A stretch of DNA of 64,000 nucleotides from Lachnospiraceae bacterium. Lineage in GTDB: Bacteria > Bacillota > Clostridia > Lachnospirales > Lachnospiraceae. The position numbers and the translations under genes were made by a program. The stretch spans positions 1 through 64,000 of the forward strand of contig JAIEFE010000003.1 in NCBI GenBank assembly GCA_029067085.1, given 5' to 3'. The notes under the pieces are model-generated. The model was not told where the DNA came from and did not search any database. It saw only the letters and a program-made list of their open reading frames with translations. Shown here in pieces: positions 16,644-26,878 of the stretch (within the stretch, counting starts at the first letter, position 1; each line of letters begins with the position of its first letter).

Positions 16644-17372
16644 ATGAAAACAACAGTATATATTACGAAAAAACTCGTAATTACCATTTTGTTTTTGCTG
16701 ATTGGCGTATACTGTACACTGTGCGGAATCCGATCACTGTACAGGGAGTTTCGCTGCATCCCGCTCGAGGATTTATCCATGGATAACTATCGCAAAGGAG
16801 CCTACGTTGCGGGTACGATTGAATCCTGTTTGACGAACCATGTTCAAACGTTAGGCAGCCAAGGCAAAGATTTGGGGACATCCGGTGGTTTTATCACTAA
16901 TTTCGGAGCGACGATTTTTGATTGCTATACGATTCCTATGGCGGATTCACGCTATATCAGGATCGAGCTTTCGGATGAGGATACAAAGGATGCCGTGGAT
17001 GACCTGATCGCAGGAAATAGCGAGGGCGTGTATGTGGAAGGACAGATCATAAGAGAGATGATGCCACCCAACATTCCGTTTTATGAACACTGTGAACAGA
17101 TCAAGAATCCACAGGAAGAGGTATTGGGCGGTTATGAGATCAGACAGATCTCTTTCAGCAACAGGCGCAATGTTTTATACTTTGGAATGGGATTGTCGGC
17201 AGTCATGATTCTTGTGCTCTGGAAGGGTAAACTCATAGCTGAGGCTTATGATGTGGAGGAAGAATCGGAGGAGCAGCCGATAGAAATAGTAGAGAACAGA
17301 GAATTTGAGCCTTGGAAACCTCGGTATTTAAGCGGTGCGGAACATGAAGCAGCGGAAATGGAAAATGACTAA
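16644..17372 (+). CDS. Two-segment membrane protein of unknown function
   Basis: A 242-residue protein with an N-terminal membrane segment (about 10-30) and a second one near 177-195 (YFGMGLSAVMILVLWKG). About 140 residues lie between them on the outer side, and a short acidic cytoplasmic tail follows. The outer domain has strands around YVAGTIESCL and VYVEGQIIREM. I recall similar proteins annotated as a domain of unknown function next to Lachnospiraceae transporters. Its close spacing to the ABC exporter suggests an accessory role, which is inference. Confidence 0.7.
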   Translation: MKTTVYITKKLVITILFLLIGVYCTLCGIRSLYREFRCIPLEDLSMDNYRKGAYVAGTIESCLTNHVQTLGSQGKDLGTSGGFITNFGATIFDCYTIPMADSRYIRIELSDEDTKDAVDDLIAGNSEGVYVEGQIIREMMPPNIPFYEHCEQIKNPQEEVLGGYEIRQISFSNRRNVLYFGMGLSAVMILVLWKGKLIAEAYDVEEESEEQPIEIVENREFEPWKPRYLSGAEHEAAEMEND

Positions 17373-17460
17373 AGCATAAGATAAACATTGGAAATAGAAA
17401 AAGAATAGAACAAAACACGAAACACCGGAATGATACAGGAAAGAGCAGAACGGAATCGAA

Positions 17461-18207
17461 ATGAAACAGAACAGTCAAACAGAACATCATATATTGATCA
17501 TTGAGGACGATGTCACGCTGGCAGGCGGTTTATGCAGAGCCCTGCAGAATGACGGAACAGAAACGCTGTACTGCACAACGCTTCGAGAAGCGAGAGAACT
17601 GCTGGAAAAACAGCAAACGGAGGGGCAGTACTCTCTCGTGATACTGGATGTGAATTTGCCTGACGGAAACGGATTTGATTTTTTACAGGAGATCAAAAGC
17701 AAATATGACATATGCGTCATAATGCTGACTGCCAACGATATGGAGACAGATATTGTGGCGGGGTTGGAATTGGGCGCGGATGATTACATTACAAAGCCGT
17801 TCAGTCTGGCGGTGCTGCGGGCACGGGTGGAGACCCAGCTTCGCCGGGTGGTGCAGAGCAGATCGGAGACGGCCGGCGTAGAGGGTGGCAGTGCGGCAGC
17901 AGGCGGCACAGTGTCGGGAGCGGAGATCGTAATAGATGATTATCGCTTCAATTTCCCGCAGATGCTTTTCTGGCATGGGGAGGAGCAGGTTGAACTCAGC
18001 AAGAGCGAACAAAAGCTGCTGCGCATTCTCGTGGAAAACCGGGGCATTACGCTGACAAGAGAGCAGCTGCTTGACCATGTCTGGTCTGTGGATGCGGAGT
18101 TTGTGGATGAAAATGCGCTGTCTGTAGCTATCAAGCGCCTGCGGGACAAGCTGGGGGCGCAGGAGCGCATTAGGACGGTGTACGGGATCGGGTATCGGTG
18201 GGAGTAA
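17461..18207 (+). CDS. OmpR-family response regulator
   Basis: A 248-residue response regulator. The receiver domain has the acidic pocket E15-D16-D17, phospho-acceptor D63 (ILDVNLPDG) and the conserved KPF lysine. A linker rich in Gly and Ala (about 135-155) leads to a winged-helix DNA-binding domain ending VYGIGYRWE. It is paired with the histidine kinase that begins three bases later. The two ABC-FtsX modules downstream are the likely targets, as in other Firmicute BceRS-like systems, but no binding site was identified. The ribosome binding site is weak (GGAA). Confidence 0.92.
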   Translation: MKQNSQTEHHILIIEDDVTLAGGLCRALQNDGTETLYCTTLREARELLEKQQTEGQYSLVILDVNLPDGNGFDFLQEIKSKYDICVIMLTANDMETDIVAGLELGADDYITKPFSLAVLRARVETQLRRVVQSRSETAGVEGGSAAAGGTVSGAEIVIDDYRFNFPQMLFWHGEEQVELSKSEQKLLRILVENRGITLTREQLLDHVWSVDAEFVDENALSVAIKRLRDKLGAQERIRTVYGIGYRWE

Positions 18208-18210
18208 CAG

Positions 18211-19131
18211 ATGACAGAGGATAGAGCGATCATTATTATCATCATTGCCATATTGTGCCTGGTCTTGGCGGCAGGAATTGTTATTTTTGACTTTTTTATC
18301 AGAAGACGCAGTCTGAAAAGGATGTACGCCATGGTACAGTCCGCTATGGACGGCACCTTTCAGGCGGATCTTTATGATGAATCTCTGTTTGCCTCTGTGG
18401 AAAATAAGTTGGCGGAGTATATCGCTGCATCGCAGGTTCAGGCGGTGAAAACAGCGGAGGAGAAGGAAAAGATCAAGACACTGATCTCGGACATTTCTCA
18501 CCAGACTAAAACACCGCTTGCTAATATTCTGCTCTACACGGAACTTTTGAAGGAAGAAGGTCTGGGGAACAATGAAAATAGGGAATTGTTGGAAGCCCAG
18601 GCGAAGAAGCTGGATTTTCTGATTCGGTCGCTGGTGAAGATGTCCAGACTGGAGACCGGAATCCTTGCATTGCATCCGAAAAAGAATGAAGTGTCTGCAC
18701 TTTTAGAGGAGGCCAGAGACCAGTATGCGGCTTTGGCGCAGGAAAAAGGATTGTATCTGCGCGTGCTGTGGCAGGAGGCGGAGGGGATCAATGCATGCTT
18801 TGATCCTAAGTGGACGCTGGAGGCATTGGGAAATTTGATTGATAATGCCATCAAATACACGGAAACAGGAGGCATTACGGTGCGGGTCAAAGCCTATGAG
18901 CTCTTTGTCTGCATCGAAGTGGCGGATACCGGAATCGGTATAGCGGAGGAGGAGCAGGCGAAGATATTCGGGCGGTTTTACCGTTCCCGGCATGTTGCTG
19001 ACCGTGCGGGTGTGGGAATCGGACTCTATCTTGCGCGGGAAATTCTGAGGCAGCAGTCGGGCTACATGAAGCTGGCTTCCGAGGAGGGAAAAGGAGCAGC
19101 AGTTTCCATATATCTGCCTGTCTCTGAATAA
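18211..19131 (+). CDS. Sensor histidine kinase
   Basis: A 306-residue kinase with one N-terminal membrane segment (about 7-30) and essentially no extracellular sensor loop. The phospho-accepting H97 lies in SDISHQTKTPLANI, followed by the N box (NLIDNAIKYT), G1 (VADTGIGI) and G2 (GVGIGLYLA). Intramembrane-sensing kinases of this layout usually sense through a partner ABC transporter, and here two FtsX-type permeases follow. GGGAGTAACAG precedes the ATG. Confidence 0.92.
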   Translation: MTEDRAIIIIIIAILCLVLAAGIVIFDFFIRRRSLKRMYAMVQSAMDGTFQADLYDESLFASVENKLAEYIAASQVQAVKTAEEKEKIKTLISDISHQTKTPLANILLYTELLKEEGLGNNENRELLEAQAKKLDFLIRSLVKMSRLETGILALHPKKNEVSALLEEARDQYAALAQEKGLYLRVLWQEAEGINACFDPKWTLEALGNLIDNAIKYTETGGITVRVKAYELFVCIEVADTGIGIAEEEQAKIFGRFYRSRHVADRAGVGIGLYLAREILRQQSGYMKLASEEGKGAAVSIYLPVSE

Positions 19132-19191
19132 TTACAAAACTGTCACATTTTTTTGAGACGGTGAAAGATTGTGGAAAGAATGTTATGGGAT

Positions 19192-19235
19192 AATCTGTAT
19201 TGTGGAGAGAAATCTCTCACAGTGCAGATTTTTTT
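19192..19235 (+). terminator. Terminator after the two-component genes
   Basis: A long imperfect stem AATCTG...CAGATT (19192-19230) followed by TTTTT. It separates the two-component operon from the ABC modules. Confidence 0.75.
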
Positions 19236-19348
19236 GATAAAAGTAAAGCATTTGCCCGGATTGTGAATGCAGGTGGCGATTGTGGGAGTGCGGAGCACGG
19301 AGCAATCGACTTTTATCAAGTGAAAAAGAAAAAGGAGGAAAACTAAAA

Positions 19349-20026
19349 ATGACAATATTGTCAACGCAGGATCTGAAAAAAATATACGGAGCGGGAGAGA
19401 ATGAAGTGCACGCTCTGGACGGGGTAAACTTCCAGGTGGAAAAGGGCGAGTTCGTAGCCATTGTGGGGACTTCCGGAAGCGGCAAGAGCACACTCCTTCA
19501 CATGCTGGGTGGACTGGACCGCCCCACGTCGGGAAGTGTGACGGTGGACGGCAAGGAGATTTTTACCTTGAAGGATGAGGAGCTGACCATATTCCGCCGC
19601 CGAAAGATCGGTTTTGTATTCCAGAATTATAATCTGGTGCCGGTGCTGAATGTCTATGAAAACATCCTGCTTCCGGTGCAGTTAGACGGAGCGGCGCCTG
19701 ATCAGAGCTATATTCGGGAGATCATTGATACGCTGGGGCTTTCCTCCAAGCTGGAAAACCTGCCCAACAATCTTTCGGGCGGGCAGCAGCAGCGTGTAGC
19801 CATTGCACGCGCCTTGGCTTCTAAGCCTGCCATCATCCTTGCAGACGAGCCGACAGGGAATCTGGACTCCAAGACGAGTCAGGATGTGTTGAGCCTGTTG
19901 AAGGTGACCAGCCAGAAGTTTTCACAGACCGTCGTCATGATCACCCACAATGAGGAGATCGCCCAGCTTGCGGATCGCATCATCCGCATTGAGGACGGTA
20001 AAATTCTGACAAAGGAGGCGGTTTAG
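19349..20026 (+). CDS. ABC transporter ATPase, module 1
   Basis: A 225-residue LolD/MacB-type ATPase. Walker A is GTSGSGKST (about 39-47), the signature LSGGQQQR (about 141-148), Walker [13 protein letters not shown] (about 160-171), and the H-loop VMITHNEE. It powers the FtsX permease that starts three bases after its stop. The start at ATG 19349 follows AAAGGAGGAAAACTAAAA. The ATPase of module 2 is nearly identical over most of its length. Confidence 0.93.
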   Translation: MTILSTQDLKKIYGAGENEVHALDGVNFQVEKGEFVAIVGTSGSGKSTLLHMLGGLDRPTSGSVTVDGKEIFTLKDEELTIFRRRKIGFVFQNYNLVPVLNVYENILLPVQLDGAAPDQSYIREIIDTLGLSSKLENLPNNLSGGQQQRVAIARALASKPAIILADEPTGNLDSKTSQDVLSLLKVTSQKFSQTVVMITHNEEIAQLADRIIRIEDGKILTKEAV

Positions 20027-20029
20027 AAT

Positions 20030-22660
20030 ATGAACGTTTCCAACAGAAAATGTATCCGCCGTCTCAGCGTGGCAAGCTTTAAGGCGGCAAAAGTCAGAAA
20101 TATAATTACGATAGCGGCGATTGCGCTGACGACCATACTGTTCACGGTCATCTTTACGGTTGCCATGTCCATCAAACATGGGTTCGAGCAGTCAAATTTC
20201 CGGATGGCAGGCGGTTACAATCATGGTAGTTTTAAGTTTTTGACAGAGGAGCAGTTCGAGGAGCTAAAGGATGATCCGCTGATCAAAGAATATGGCTTGC
20301 GGATACACTGTGGTATGCCGGAGAAGGCGCCTTTTCATAAGAGCCATGTAGAGGTCGGCTACTATGATGATAACGTGGCAAAATGGATGTTTTTGCAGCT
20401 GAAAGAGGGACGCTTTCCGCAGGAGGGGACAAACGAGGCAGCCACTGATTTACGAGTGTTGTCTCTATTGGGTGTGGAGCCTGTGATCGGCAATGAGTTT
20501 ACGATGACGTTTATGGTAGACGGCGAGGAGACCACGGAGACCTTTACTCTGTGTGGTTATTGGGATTACGATGAAGCGATTGTGGCCAACCATGTGCTGA
20601 TTCCCTATAGCCGGACGCAGGAAATCTTTGAAAAACTGGATACCCAGAGTAACGATGGTATGACAGGCCGTTTTAATATGGATGTGATGTTTAAAAATGC
20701 CTCTCATATAGAGGAAAATCTGAAGACGATTCTGGAACGGCATGGTTACCAGGCGGAGGGCAGAGATCAAGGTGACAATTTTATACAGATTGGCGTGAAC
20801 TGGAGTTATGTGTCCGCGCAGTTTGAAGACGGCATTGATCTGGGGACGATTTTGGCGCTGATCGCGGTCATGCTTTTGATCGTTTTTACGGGCTATCTCA
20901 TTATCTACAATATTTTCCAGATATCTGTCTCCAATGACGTGCGTTTTTACGGGCTGTTAAAGACCATCGGGACAACGGGGCAGCAGATTAAGCGGATCAT
21001 TTCCCAGCAGGCATTCATGCTTTCGGCAGTGGGTATTCCCATCGGTATGGTCGTCGGTTATGGTATGGGTGTTATTATGACGAACATCGTCGTGTCACTA
21101 CTCAACGGCGTATCTTTGACTTATTCAGTCAGTCCTGTAATCTTTGCAGGTGCAGCAATATTTTCATTGGTGACGGTTTGGATTTCCTGCCGGAAACCCC
21201 GTAAGATGGCGGCGAAGATTTCCCCGGTGGAGGCGGTACGCTACACGGAAGGAAACGGGAGTAAAAAGAAAAGCAGAAAAGGGGAGAAAGGTGCATCCAT
21301 TTTCAGAATGGCTGTGGCGAATCTTGGCAGGAACAAGAGTAAGACTGTGATCACAGTAATCTCCATGTCCTTTGCGGTGGTGGTGCTGAATCTTACTTTC
21401 ATCCTGAAAAATGGTTTTGATATGGATAAATATTTAAGGAGAGTGGTGACGGACTTTATCACTGCTGACGCCCACTATTTTCAAGCCGGCAGCCGTACTC
21501 ATGAGCCGTTTCCTGAGGATGTAATCGCGCAGATAGAAATGCTGGATGGCGTGAAGGGCGGCAGAACCTACCAGAAAACCTTTGCGGCACAGGAGTTTGT
21601 CACGGAGGAGTGGATACGCAAACTGAAAGGACGATTCGCAAGTCCGGAGGAGCTGGACCGCTATATGGAGTTGCTGGAAAAGACGGGAGACCTGTATGCC
21701 GAGGGTGTGAAGCTCTACGGAATGGAGGATTTTGTGCTGGATAAACTCAATGTTCTGGAAGGCGACATCGATAAACTGAAAGATGGTGGTAATTACATTG
21801 CGGCAGTCTATTTTTCAGACGACTATGGTAATATCCATGAGGAATCCCACTGGGCGAAGATAGGAGATCAGATCACGATCCGGTATATAAAAGAGTGTGA
21901 GTATTATAACCCCGATACCGGGGAAATCTATGCGGATGAGGAGGATATAGGCGATCAGCTCTGGGCGGAACGAGCCAAAGATTATGAGGATAAAACTTAC
22001 GAAGTGGCGGCGCGGGTGGAGGTACCCGGCACTCTCAATTACCGTTATTACGGGGACGATGAGTTTGTGATGGGAGCGGATACCTTTATTCGGGATTCCG
22101 GGACGGCAGATGTTCTCTATTATGCTTTCGACTGTGAGGATGACAAAATAGATGCGGTGGAACAGTGGATGCATGATTTTGCGGGCAGCGATGATTCCGA
22201 GTATGACTACGAGAGCAGAAAGACTTACGAGGAGGATTTTTACGGTTTTCGCGATATGTTCATGATGGTGGGAAGCGGTGCGTCCCTGATCGTAGGTCTG
22301 GTGGGAATTTTGAATTTCCTGAACGCGATTCTCACAAGCATTATGACAAGGAAACGAGAGTTTGCAGTGTTACAGTCCGTAGGTATGACAGGAAAACAGT
22401 TGAAGCGGATGCTGATTACGGAGGGCATGGTGTTTGCGGGCAGCTCTGTTGTGATCACATTTGTCTTAACGATCGTCATGGGACCCGTGGCAAGCAGTGT
22501 TCTGGAGGGGATGTTCTGGTTTTTCAGCTATCACCTGACTGTTACGCCGATCCTCGTGGTCGCGCCGATATTCCTTCTCCTTGGGGCGTTGATTCCCCTT
22601 GCTGCTTATCATTATGTGGCAAAAAGGTCGGTGGTTGAACGGCTGCGAGAAGCGGAATAG
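20030..22660 (+). CDS. FtsX-type ABC permease, module 1
   Basis: An 876-residue permease made of two FtsX halves with about eight membrane segments. The first segment is at about 22-45, three lie at about 275-390, one at about 435-460, and three near the C-terminus. Two large outer domains fall between them (about 50-270 and 465-735). This layout is that of mechanotransmission-type transporters that act on lipids, antimicrobial peptides or exported proteins rather than importing small molecules. The conserved C-terminal end is YYVAKRSVVERLREAE-like. The gene and its ATPase are duplicated directly downstream. Confidence 0.9.
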   Translation: MNVSNRKCIRRLSVASFKAAKVRNIITIAAIALTTILFTVIFTVAMSIKHGFEQSNFRMAGGYNHGSFKFLTEEQFEELKDDPLIKEYGLRIHCGMPEKAPFHKSHVEVGYYDDNVAKWMFLQLKEGRFPQEGTNEAATDLRVLSLLGVEPVIGNEFTMTFMVDGEETTETFTLCGYWDYDEAIVANHVLIPYSRTQEIFEKLDTQSNDGMTGRFNMDVMFKNASHIEENLKTILERHGYQAEGRDQGDNFIQIGVNWSYVSAQFEDGIDLGTILALIAVMLLIVFTGYLIIYNIFQISVSNDVRFYGLLKTIGTTGQQIKRIISQQAFMLSAVGIPIGMVVGYGMGVIMTNIVVSLLNGVSLTYSVSPVIFAGAAIFSLVTVWISCRKPRKMAAKISPVEAVRYTEGNGSKKKSRKGEKGASIFRMAVANLGRNKSKTVITVISMSFAVVVLNLTFILKNGFDMDKYLRRVVTDFITADAHYFQAGSRTHEPFPEDVIAQIEMLDGVKGGRTYQKTFAAQEFVTEEWIRKLKGRFASPEELDRYMELLEKTGDLYAEGVKLYGMEDFVLDKLNVLEGDIDKLKDGGNYIAAVYFSDDYGNIHEESHWAKIGDQITIRYIKECEYYNPDTGEIYADEEDIGDQLWAERAKDYEDKTYEVAARVEVPGTLNYRYYGDDEFVMGADTFIRDSGTADVLYYAFDCEDDKIDAVEQWMHDFAGSDDSEYDYESRKTYEEDFYGFRDMFMMVGSGASLIVGLVGILNFLNAILTSIMTRKREFAVLQSVGMTGKQLKRMLITEGMVFAGSSVVITFVLTIVMGPVASSVLEGMFWFFSYHLTVTPILVVAPIFLLLGALIPLAAYHYVAKRSVVERLREAE

Positions 22661-22720
22661 TGCCAAGTACGGTGCAGTTGACTTTTGCGATATCGATTAT
22701 CAAAAAGGGAGGAAAAAAGT

Positions 22721-23404
22721 ATGACCATATTATCAACAAAGGATCTGAAAAAGGTATACGGTTCGGGTGAAAATAAGGTGCACGCTCTGGACGGGGTGAA
22801 TCTGTCGGTGGAAAAGGGAGAGTTTGTGGCCATTGTGGGTACGTCAGGCAGCGGCAAGAGCACACTCCTTCATATGCTGGGAGGACTGGACCGCCCAACG
22901 TCGGGCAGTGTCACGGTGGACGGCAAGGACATTTTTAGCCTGAAAGACGAGGAACTGACCATATTCCGCCGCAGAAAGATCGGCTTTGTATTCCAGAACT
23001 ATAATCTGGTGCCCGTATTGAATGTATATGAAAATATTCTGCTTCCGGTGCAGTTAGACGGAGCGGCGCCTGACCAGAGCTATATTCGGGAAATCATTGA
23101 TACGCTGGGACTTTCGTCAAAGCTCAACAACCTGTCCAACAATCTCTCCGGCGGACAGCAGCAGAGGGTGGCGATCGCCCGTGCGCTGGCTTCCAAGCCG
23201 GCCATCATTCTGGCGGATGAGCCGACCGGAAATCTGGACTCCAAGACGAGTCAGGATGTGTTGAGCCTGTTGAAGGTGACCAGTCAGAAATTTTCGCAGA
23301 CTATTGTTATGATCACACATAATGAAGAGATCGCGCAGCTTGCGGACCGCATTATCCGCATTGAGGACGGCAATGTGAAAAGTGCAGAGGGGAGGAACAT
23401 ATAA
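22721..23404 (+). CDS. ABC transporter ATPase, module 2
   Basis: A 227-residue ATPase, a tandem duplicate of the gene at 19349, with the same Walker A (GTSGSGKST), signature (LSGGQQQR) and Walker B (ILADEPTG). It differs mainly near the N-terminus and at the last ten residues. GGGAGGAAAAAAGT precedes ATG 22721. Its stop overlaps the permease start by one base (TAATG), so translation is coupled. The 60 bases upstream also resemble the leader of module 1. Confidence 0.93.
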   Translation: MTILSTKDLKKVYGSGENKVHALDGVNLSVEKGEFVAIVGTSGSGKSTLLHMLGGLDRPTSGSVTVDGKDIFSLKDEELTIFRRRKIGFVFQNYNLVPVLNVYENILLPVQLDGAAPDQSYIREIIDTLGLSSKLNNLSNNLSGGQQQRVAIARALASKPAIILADEPTGNLDSKTSQDVLSLLKVTSQKFSQTIVMITHNEEIAQLADRIIRIEDGNVKSAEGRNI

Positions 23405-26037
23405 TGAATGTTTCTAACAGAAAATGCATCCGTCGTCTCAGTGTGGCAAGCTTTAAAGCGGCGAAGGTCAGAAATATCATTACGATAGCGGCGATTGCGC
23501 TGACTACCATACTGTTCACGGTCATCTTTACGGTGGCTATGTCCATCAAACACGGGTTTGAGCAGTCGAACTTCCGTCAGGTGGGCGGTTACTCGCATGG
23601 CGGTTTTAAATATTTGACTGAGGAGCAGTTTGAAGAGTTAAAGGATGATCCGCTGATCAAAGAGTATGGCTTCCGGATATTCTGCGGCATGCCGGAGAAA
23701 GCGCCTTTTCACAGGAGCCATGTGGAGGTCAGTTACTGCGATAAAAATGAGGCAAAATGGATGTTTGTGGAGCCGAAGGAAGGACGCCTGCCGAAGGAAG
23801 GGACAAACGAGGCAGCCACGGATCTGCGGGTGCTTTCCCTTCTGGGGGTGGAGCCCGTGATCGGCAATGAGTTTACCATGACCTTTCTGGTAGACGGGAC
23901 GGAGACCACGGAGACCTTTACGCTGTGCGGCTACTGGGATTACGATGACGTGATCGTGGCCAATCATGTGCTGATTCCGCGGAGCCGGACGCAGGAGATC
24001 TTTGATAAGCTGGATACGCAGGGCATTGATGGCATGACAGGCAGTTACAATATGGACGTGATGTTCAAAAACGCGTCTCACATTGAGGAAAACCTGAAAA
24101 CGATCCTGGAGCGTCACGGCTATCAGGCGGAGGGCAAGGATCTGGGTGATAATTTTATACCGATTGGCGTAAACTGGGGCTATGTGTCTTCACAGTTTGA
24201 GGACGGTATCGATCTTGAGACGATCCTGGCGCTTAGTGTGATCATTCTGTTGATCATATTTACGGGATATCTCATTATATATAATATCTTTCAGATTTCG
24301 GTTTCCAATGACGTGCGCTTTTACGGGCTTTTAAAAACGATCGGCACCACGGGCCGTCAAATCAAGCGCATCATTTCCCAGCAGGCGTTATTGCTGTCGG
24401 CGCTGGGGATTCCCATCGGACTGGCACTTGGGTACGGTGCGGGTGTGATCATGACAGGCATTGTCGTGTCCCAGCTCAGCGGTGTGACGTTGACTTATTC
24501 GGTCAGTCCCGTGATCTTTCTGGGTTCGGCGGCATTCTCTCTGGTGACAGTATGGCTTTCCTGCCGAAAACCCCGCAGTATGGCGGCGAAGATCTCTCCG
24601 GTGGAGGCGGTGCGCTACACGGAAGGGAACGGGACGAAAAAGAAGAGCAGAAAAGGGGAGAAAGGCGCGTCCATTTTCCGCATGGCAATTGCCAATCTGG
24701 GCAGGAACAAGAGCAAGACTGTGATCACGGTGATCTCGATGTCCTTTGCGGTGGTGATTTTGAATCTTACTTTTATGTTTGCAAACGGATTCGATATGGA
24801 TAAATATTTAAGCAATGTGGCAGTAGACTTTATCACCGCAGAAGCTCCCTATTTTCAGACGAGTGGGGAGACAGGCGCTCCGTTTCCGGAGGAGATGATC
24901 GCGCAGATGGAAGCGCTGGACGGTGTAAAGGGCGGCAGAACCTATCGGCATGACGTAAGGGAGGCGCAGCAGCTTGTCACGGAAGAATGGATGCGGAAGC
25001 GTATGGGCACATGGAACAGCCCGGAGACCGTGGACAGAATGGTTGAGTGGAAGGAAAAGGTGGGTGATCTTTGCAGTGACGATGTACAGCTTTACGGGAT
25101 GGAGGACTTTGTTCTGGATAAACTCAATGTTCTGGAAGGCGATATCAATAAGCTGAAGGAGGGCGGCAATTATGTGGCGGCGGTTTATCATGCGGACGAA
25201 TACGGAAATATATTTGAGGATTGGAATTATGCAAAGCTGGGAGATCAGATCACGATCCGCTATGTGAAAGAGTATGAGTACTACAATCCCGAAACGGGTG
25301 AGATCTATGAGGAGGGAGAGAATGTCGGCGAGAGACCATGGCGGCAGAGGGCCAAAGTGTACGACGAAAAGGTATATGAGGTAGCTGCACTGGTGGAAGT
25401 ACCGACAAGTCTTTCTTATCGTGCTACATGGTCAGATGAGTTTGTGCTGGGTGCGGAGACCTCTATCCGGGATTCCGGTACATCGGACGTGCTCTATTAC
25501 GCTTTTGACTGTGAAGACGACAAGCTGGATGCGGCGGAAGAGTGGATGCATAACTTTGCGGGCAGTGACGATTCCGAGTTTGACTATGAGAGCAGAAAGA
25601 CTTATGAGGAAGATTTTGAAGGCTTTCGCAGCATGTTCCTGATGGTGGGAGGCGGCGCGGCTCTGATCGTAGGTCTGGTGGGAATCCTGAATTTCCTGAA
25701 TGCGATCCTCACGGGTATCATGACCAGAAGACGGGAGTTTGCAGTGCTGCAGTCAGTGGGTATGACGGGGAAACAGCTGAACCGGATGCTGATCACGGAG
25801 GGCATGGTATTTGCGGGAAGTTCTGTCGTGGTCACGCTGATCCTGACGGTAGTGACAGGGCCGCTTGCCAGCAGTGTCATGGAGAGTCTGTTCTGGTTTT
25901 TCCGCTACCGTTTGACCGTGGCGCCGATCCTTTTGGTGGCGCCAGCATTCCTTGCCATCGGAGCGGTGATCCCGCTGGTGTCCTATTATTACGTGGCAAA
26001 GCGGTCGGTGGTGGAGAGACTCAGGGAAGCGGAATAG
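23404..26037 (+). CDS. FtsX-type ABC permease, module 2
   Basis: An 877-residue permease, a tandem duplicate of the one at 20030. The N-terminal 45 residues and most membrane segments are almost unchanged. The second outer domain (about 465-735) has drifted most, for example RHDVREAQQLVTEEW here against QKTFAAQEFVTEEW in module 1. That pattern suggests diverging ligand recognition with a conserved transport core. An S-D-D-S-E/Y-D stretch just before the last three membrane segments is kept in both. Confidence 0.9.
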   Translation: MNVSNRKCIRRLSVASFKAAKVRNIITIAAIALTTILFTVIFTVAMSIKHGFEQSNFRQVGGYSHGGFKYLTEEQFEELKDDPLIKEYGFRIFCGMPEKAPFHRSHVEVSYCDKNEAKWMFVEPKEGRLPKEGTNEAATDLRVLSLLGVEPVIGNEFTMTFLVDGTETTETFTLCGYWDYDDVIVANHVLIPRSRTQEIFDKLDTQGIDGMTGSYNMDVMFKNASHIEENLKTILERHGYQAEGKDLGDNFIPIGVNWGYVSSQFEDGIDLETILALSVIILLIIFTGYLIIYNIFQISVSNDVRFYGLLKTIGTTGRQIKRIISQQALLLSALGIPIGLALGYGAGVIMTGIVVSQLSGVTLTYSVSPVIFLGSAAFSLVTVWLSCRKPRSMAAKISPVEAVRYTEGNGTKKKSRKGEKGASIFRMAIANLGRNKSKTVITVISMSFAVVILNLTFMFANGFDMDKYLSNVAVDFITAEAPYFQTSGETGAPFPEEMIAQMEALDGVKGGRTYRHDVREAQQLVTEEWMRKRMGTWNSPETVDRMVEWKEKVGDLCSDDVQLYGMEDFVLDKLNVLEGDINKLKEGGNYVAAVYHADEYGNIFEDWNYAKLGDQITIRYVKEYEYYNPETGEIYEEGENVGERPWRQRAKVYDEKVYEVAALVEVPTSLSYRATWSDEFVLGAETSIRDSGTSDVLYYAFDCEDDKLDAAEEWMHNFAGSDDSEFDYESRKTYEEDFEGFRSMFLMVGGGAALIVGLVGILNFLNAILTGIMTRRREFAVLQSVGMTGKQLNRMLITEGMVFAGSSVVVTLILTVVTGPLASSVMESLFWFFRYRLTVAPILLVAPAFLAIGAVIPLVSYYYVAKRSVVERLREAE

Positions 26038-26103
26038 GAGTTATGTGCCTATTCCGTTATCTCCACACACAAACAATCGAAAAATTTCCTACATTTTTCC
26101 AAA

Positions 26104-26140
26104 TAAGATGTTGCGCGAAGGGGCAGAAATAAGGTATAGT
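26104..26140 (+). promoter_or_regulatory. Sigma-28-like promoter of the CheC/FliY-like gene
   Basis: TAAG (26104-26107), 15 bases, GCAGAAAT (26123-26130). The spacing and the following AAG are the same as in the flagellar promoter at 41327. An overlapping sigma-A reading is also possible: TTGCGC (26111-26116), 18 bases, TATAGT (26135-26140). Confidence 0.5.
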
Positions 26141-26197
26141 ATTATAGAGAGACTGTCACCGAGGGAACAACTATTTTGAGAAGGATGTAGCAGACGT

Positions 26198-26800
26198 ATG
26201 GAACAACTATCACCGTTGGATCAGGATAAAATGGCGGAAGTAGCGCAGATTTGTATGGCACATTCGGCGACTTCTTTGAATGCATTGACCAGGAAGGTCA
26301 TTACTGTCAGCCCGCCCGCGGTGAAGGTTGTCAACAGCGCGGACATTAAAAATATTGTGGCGGCCTTCGGTATGGGGAGCGTAACGGTTCAGATCGACTA
26401 CAAGGACGACTTCAACGGGAATAATCTTCTGATGTTTAAGGAGAACGATGTAAAGGTTGTGATGGATCTGATGATGGGCGGCGAAGGCGCTGCTGCTCCG
26501 GGAGAACTCAATGAGATGCATCTCTCCTGTGTGTCCGAAGTGATGAACCAGATGATGGGTGCCTCCGCGATCTCCCTCACGGAGATGATTCACAAGACCG
26601 TGGATATCAATCCGCCCAAGGCGACGTTAGTGACTGATCAGTCAGCGGTGGATTCCATTGACATTCTTCCTTTTCCGGGTAATGAAGTTGTGATTATCCT
26701 GTCCCGCTTTGAGTCTGAGAAGCTCTTAAAGGGTATTATGATCCGTATTTTCCCGATGCAGGAGGTTAGGTTTATCTGCGATAACTTTAAAATGCGCTGA
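26198..26800 (+). CDS. CheC/FliY-like chemotaxis phosphatase
   Basis: A 200-residue protein with two CheC-type phosphatase motifs. The second is canonical: S-x3-E-x2-N-x21-P (SCVSEVMN...PP, around residues 111-140). The first has Gln for Asn (DKMAEVAQ, then x21-P). Such proteins dephosphorylate CheY-P. The length and two-site layout match the N-terminal part of FliY without the C-terminal FliN domain, so it is probably a soluble CheC/CheX-like protein rather than a switch component. A sigma-28-like promoter ahead of it would tie it to motility. The gene is alone, far from other chemotaxis genes in this window. Confidence 0.8.
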   Translation: MEQLSPLDQDKMAEVAQICMAHSATSLNALTRKVITVSPPAVKVVNSADIKNIVAAFGMGSVTVQIDYKDDFNGNNLLMFKENDVKVVMDLMMGGEGAAAPGELNEMHLSCVSEVMNQMMGASAISLTEMIHKTVDINPPKATLVTDQSAVDSIDILPFPGNEVVIILSRFESEKLLKGIMIRIFPMQEVRFICDNFKMR

Positions 26801-26878
26801 ATGAGGTAATATTTCACAATAGAAAAGGCGGTTTCATCCATAAAAACGCTGAAAATAAGATTCATGCTCAGAAAAGAC

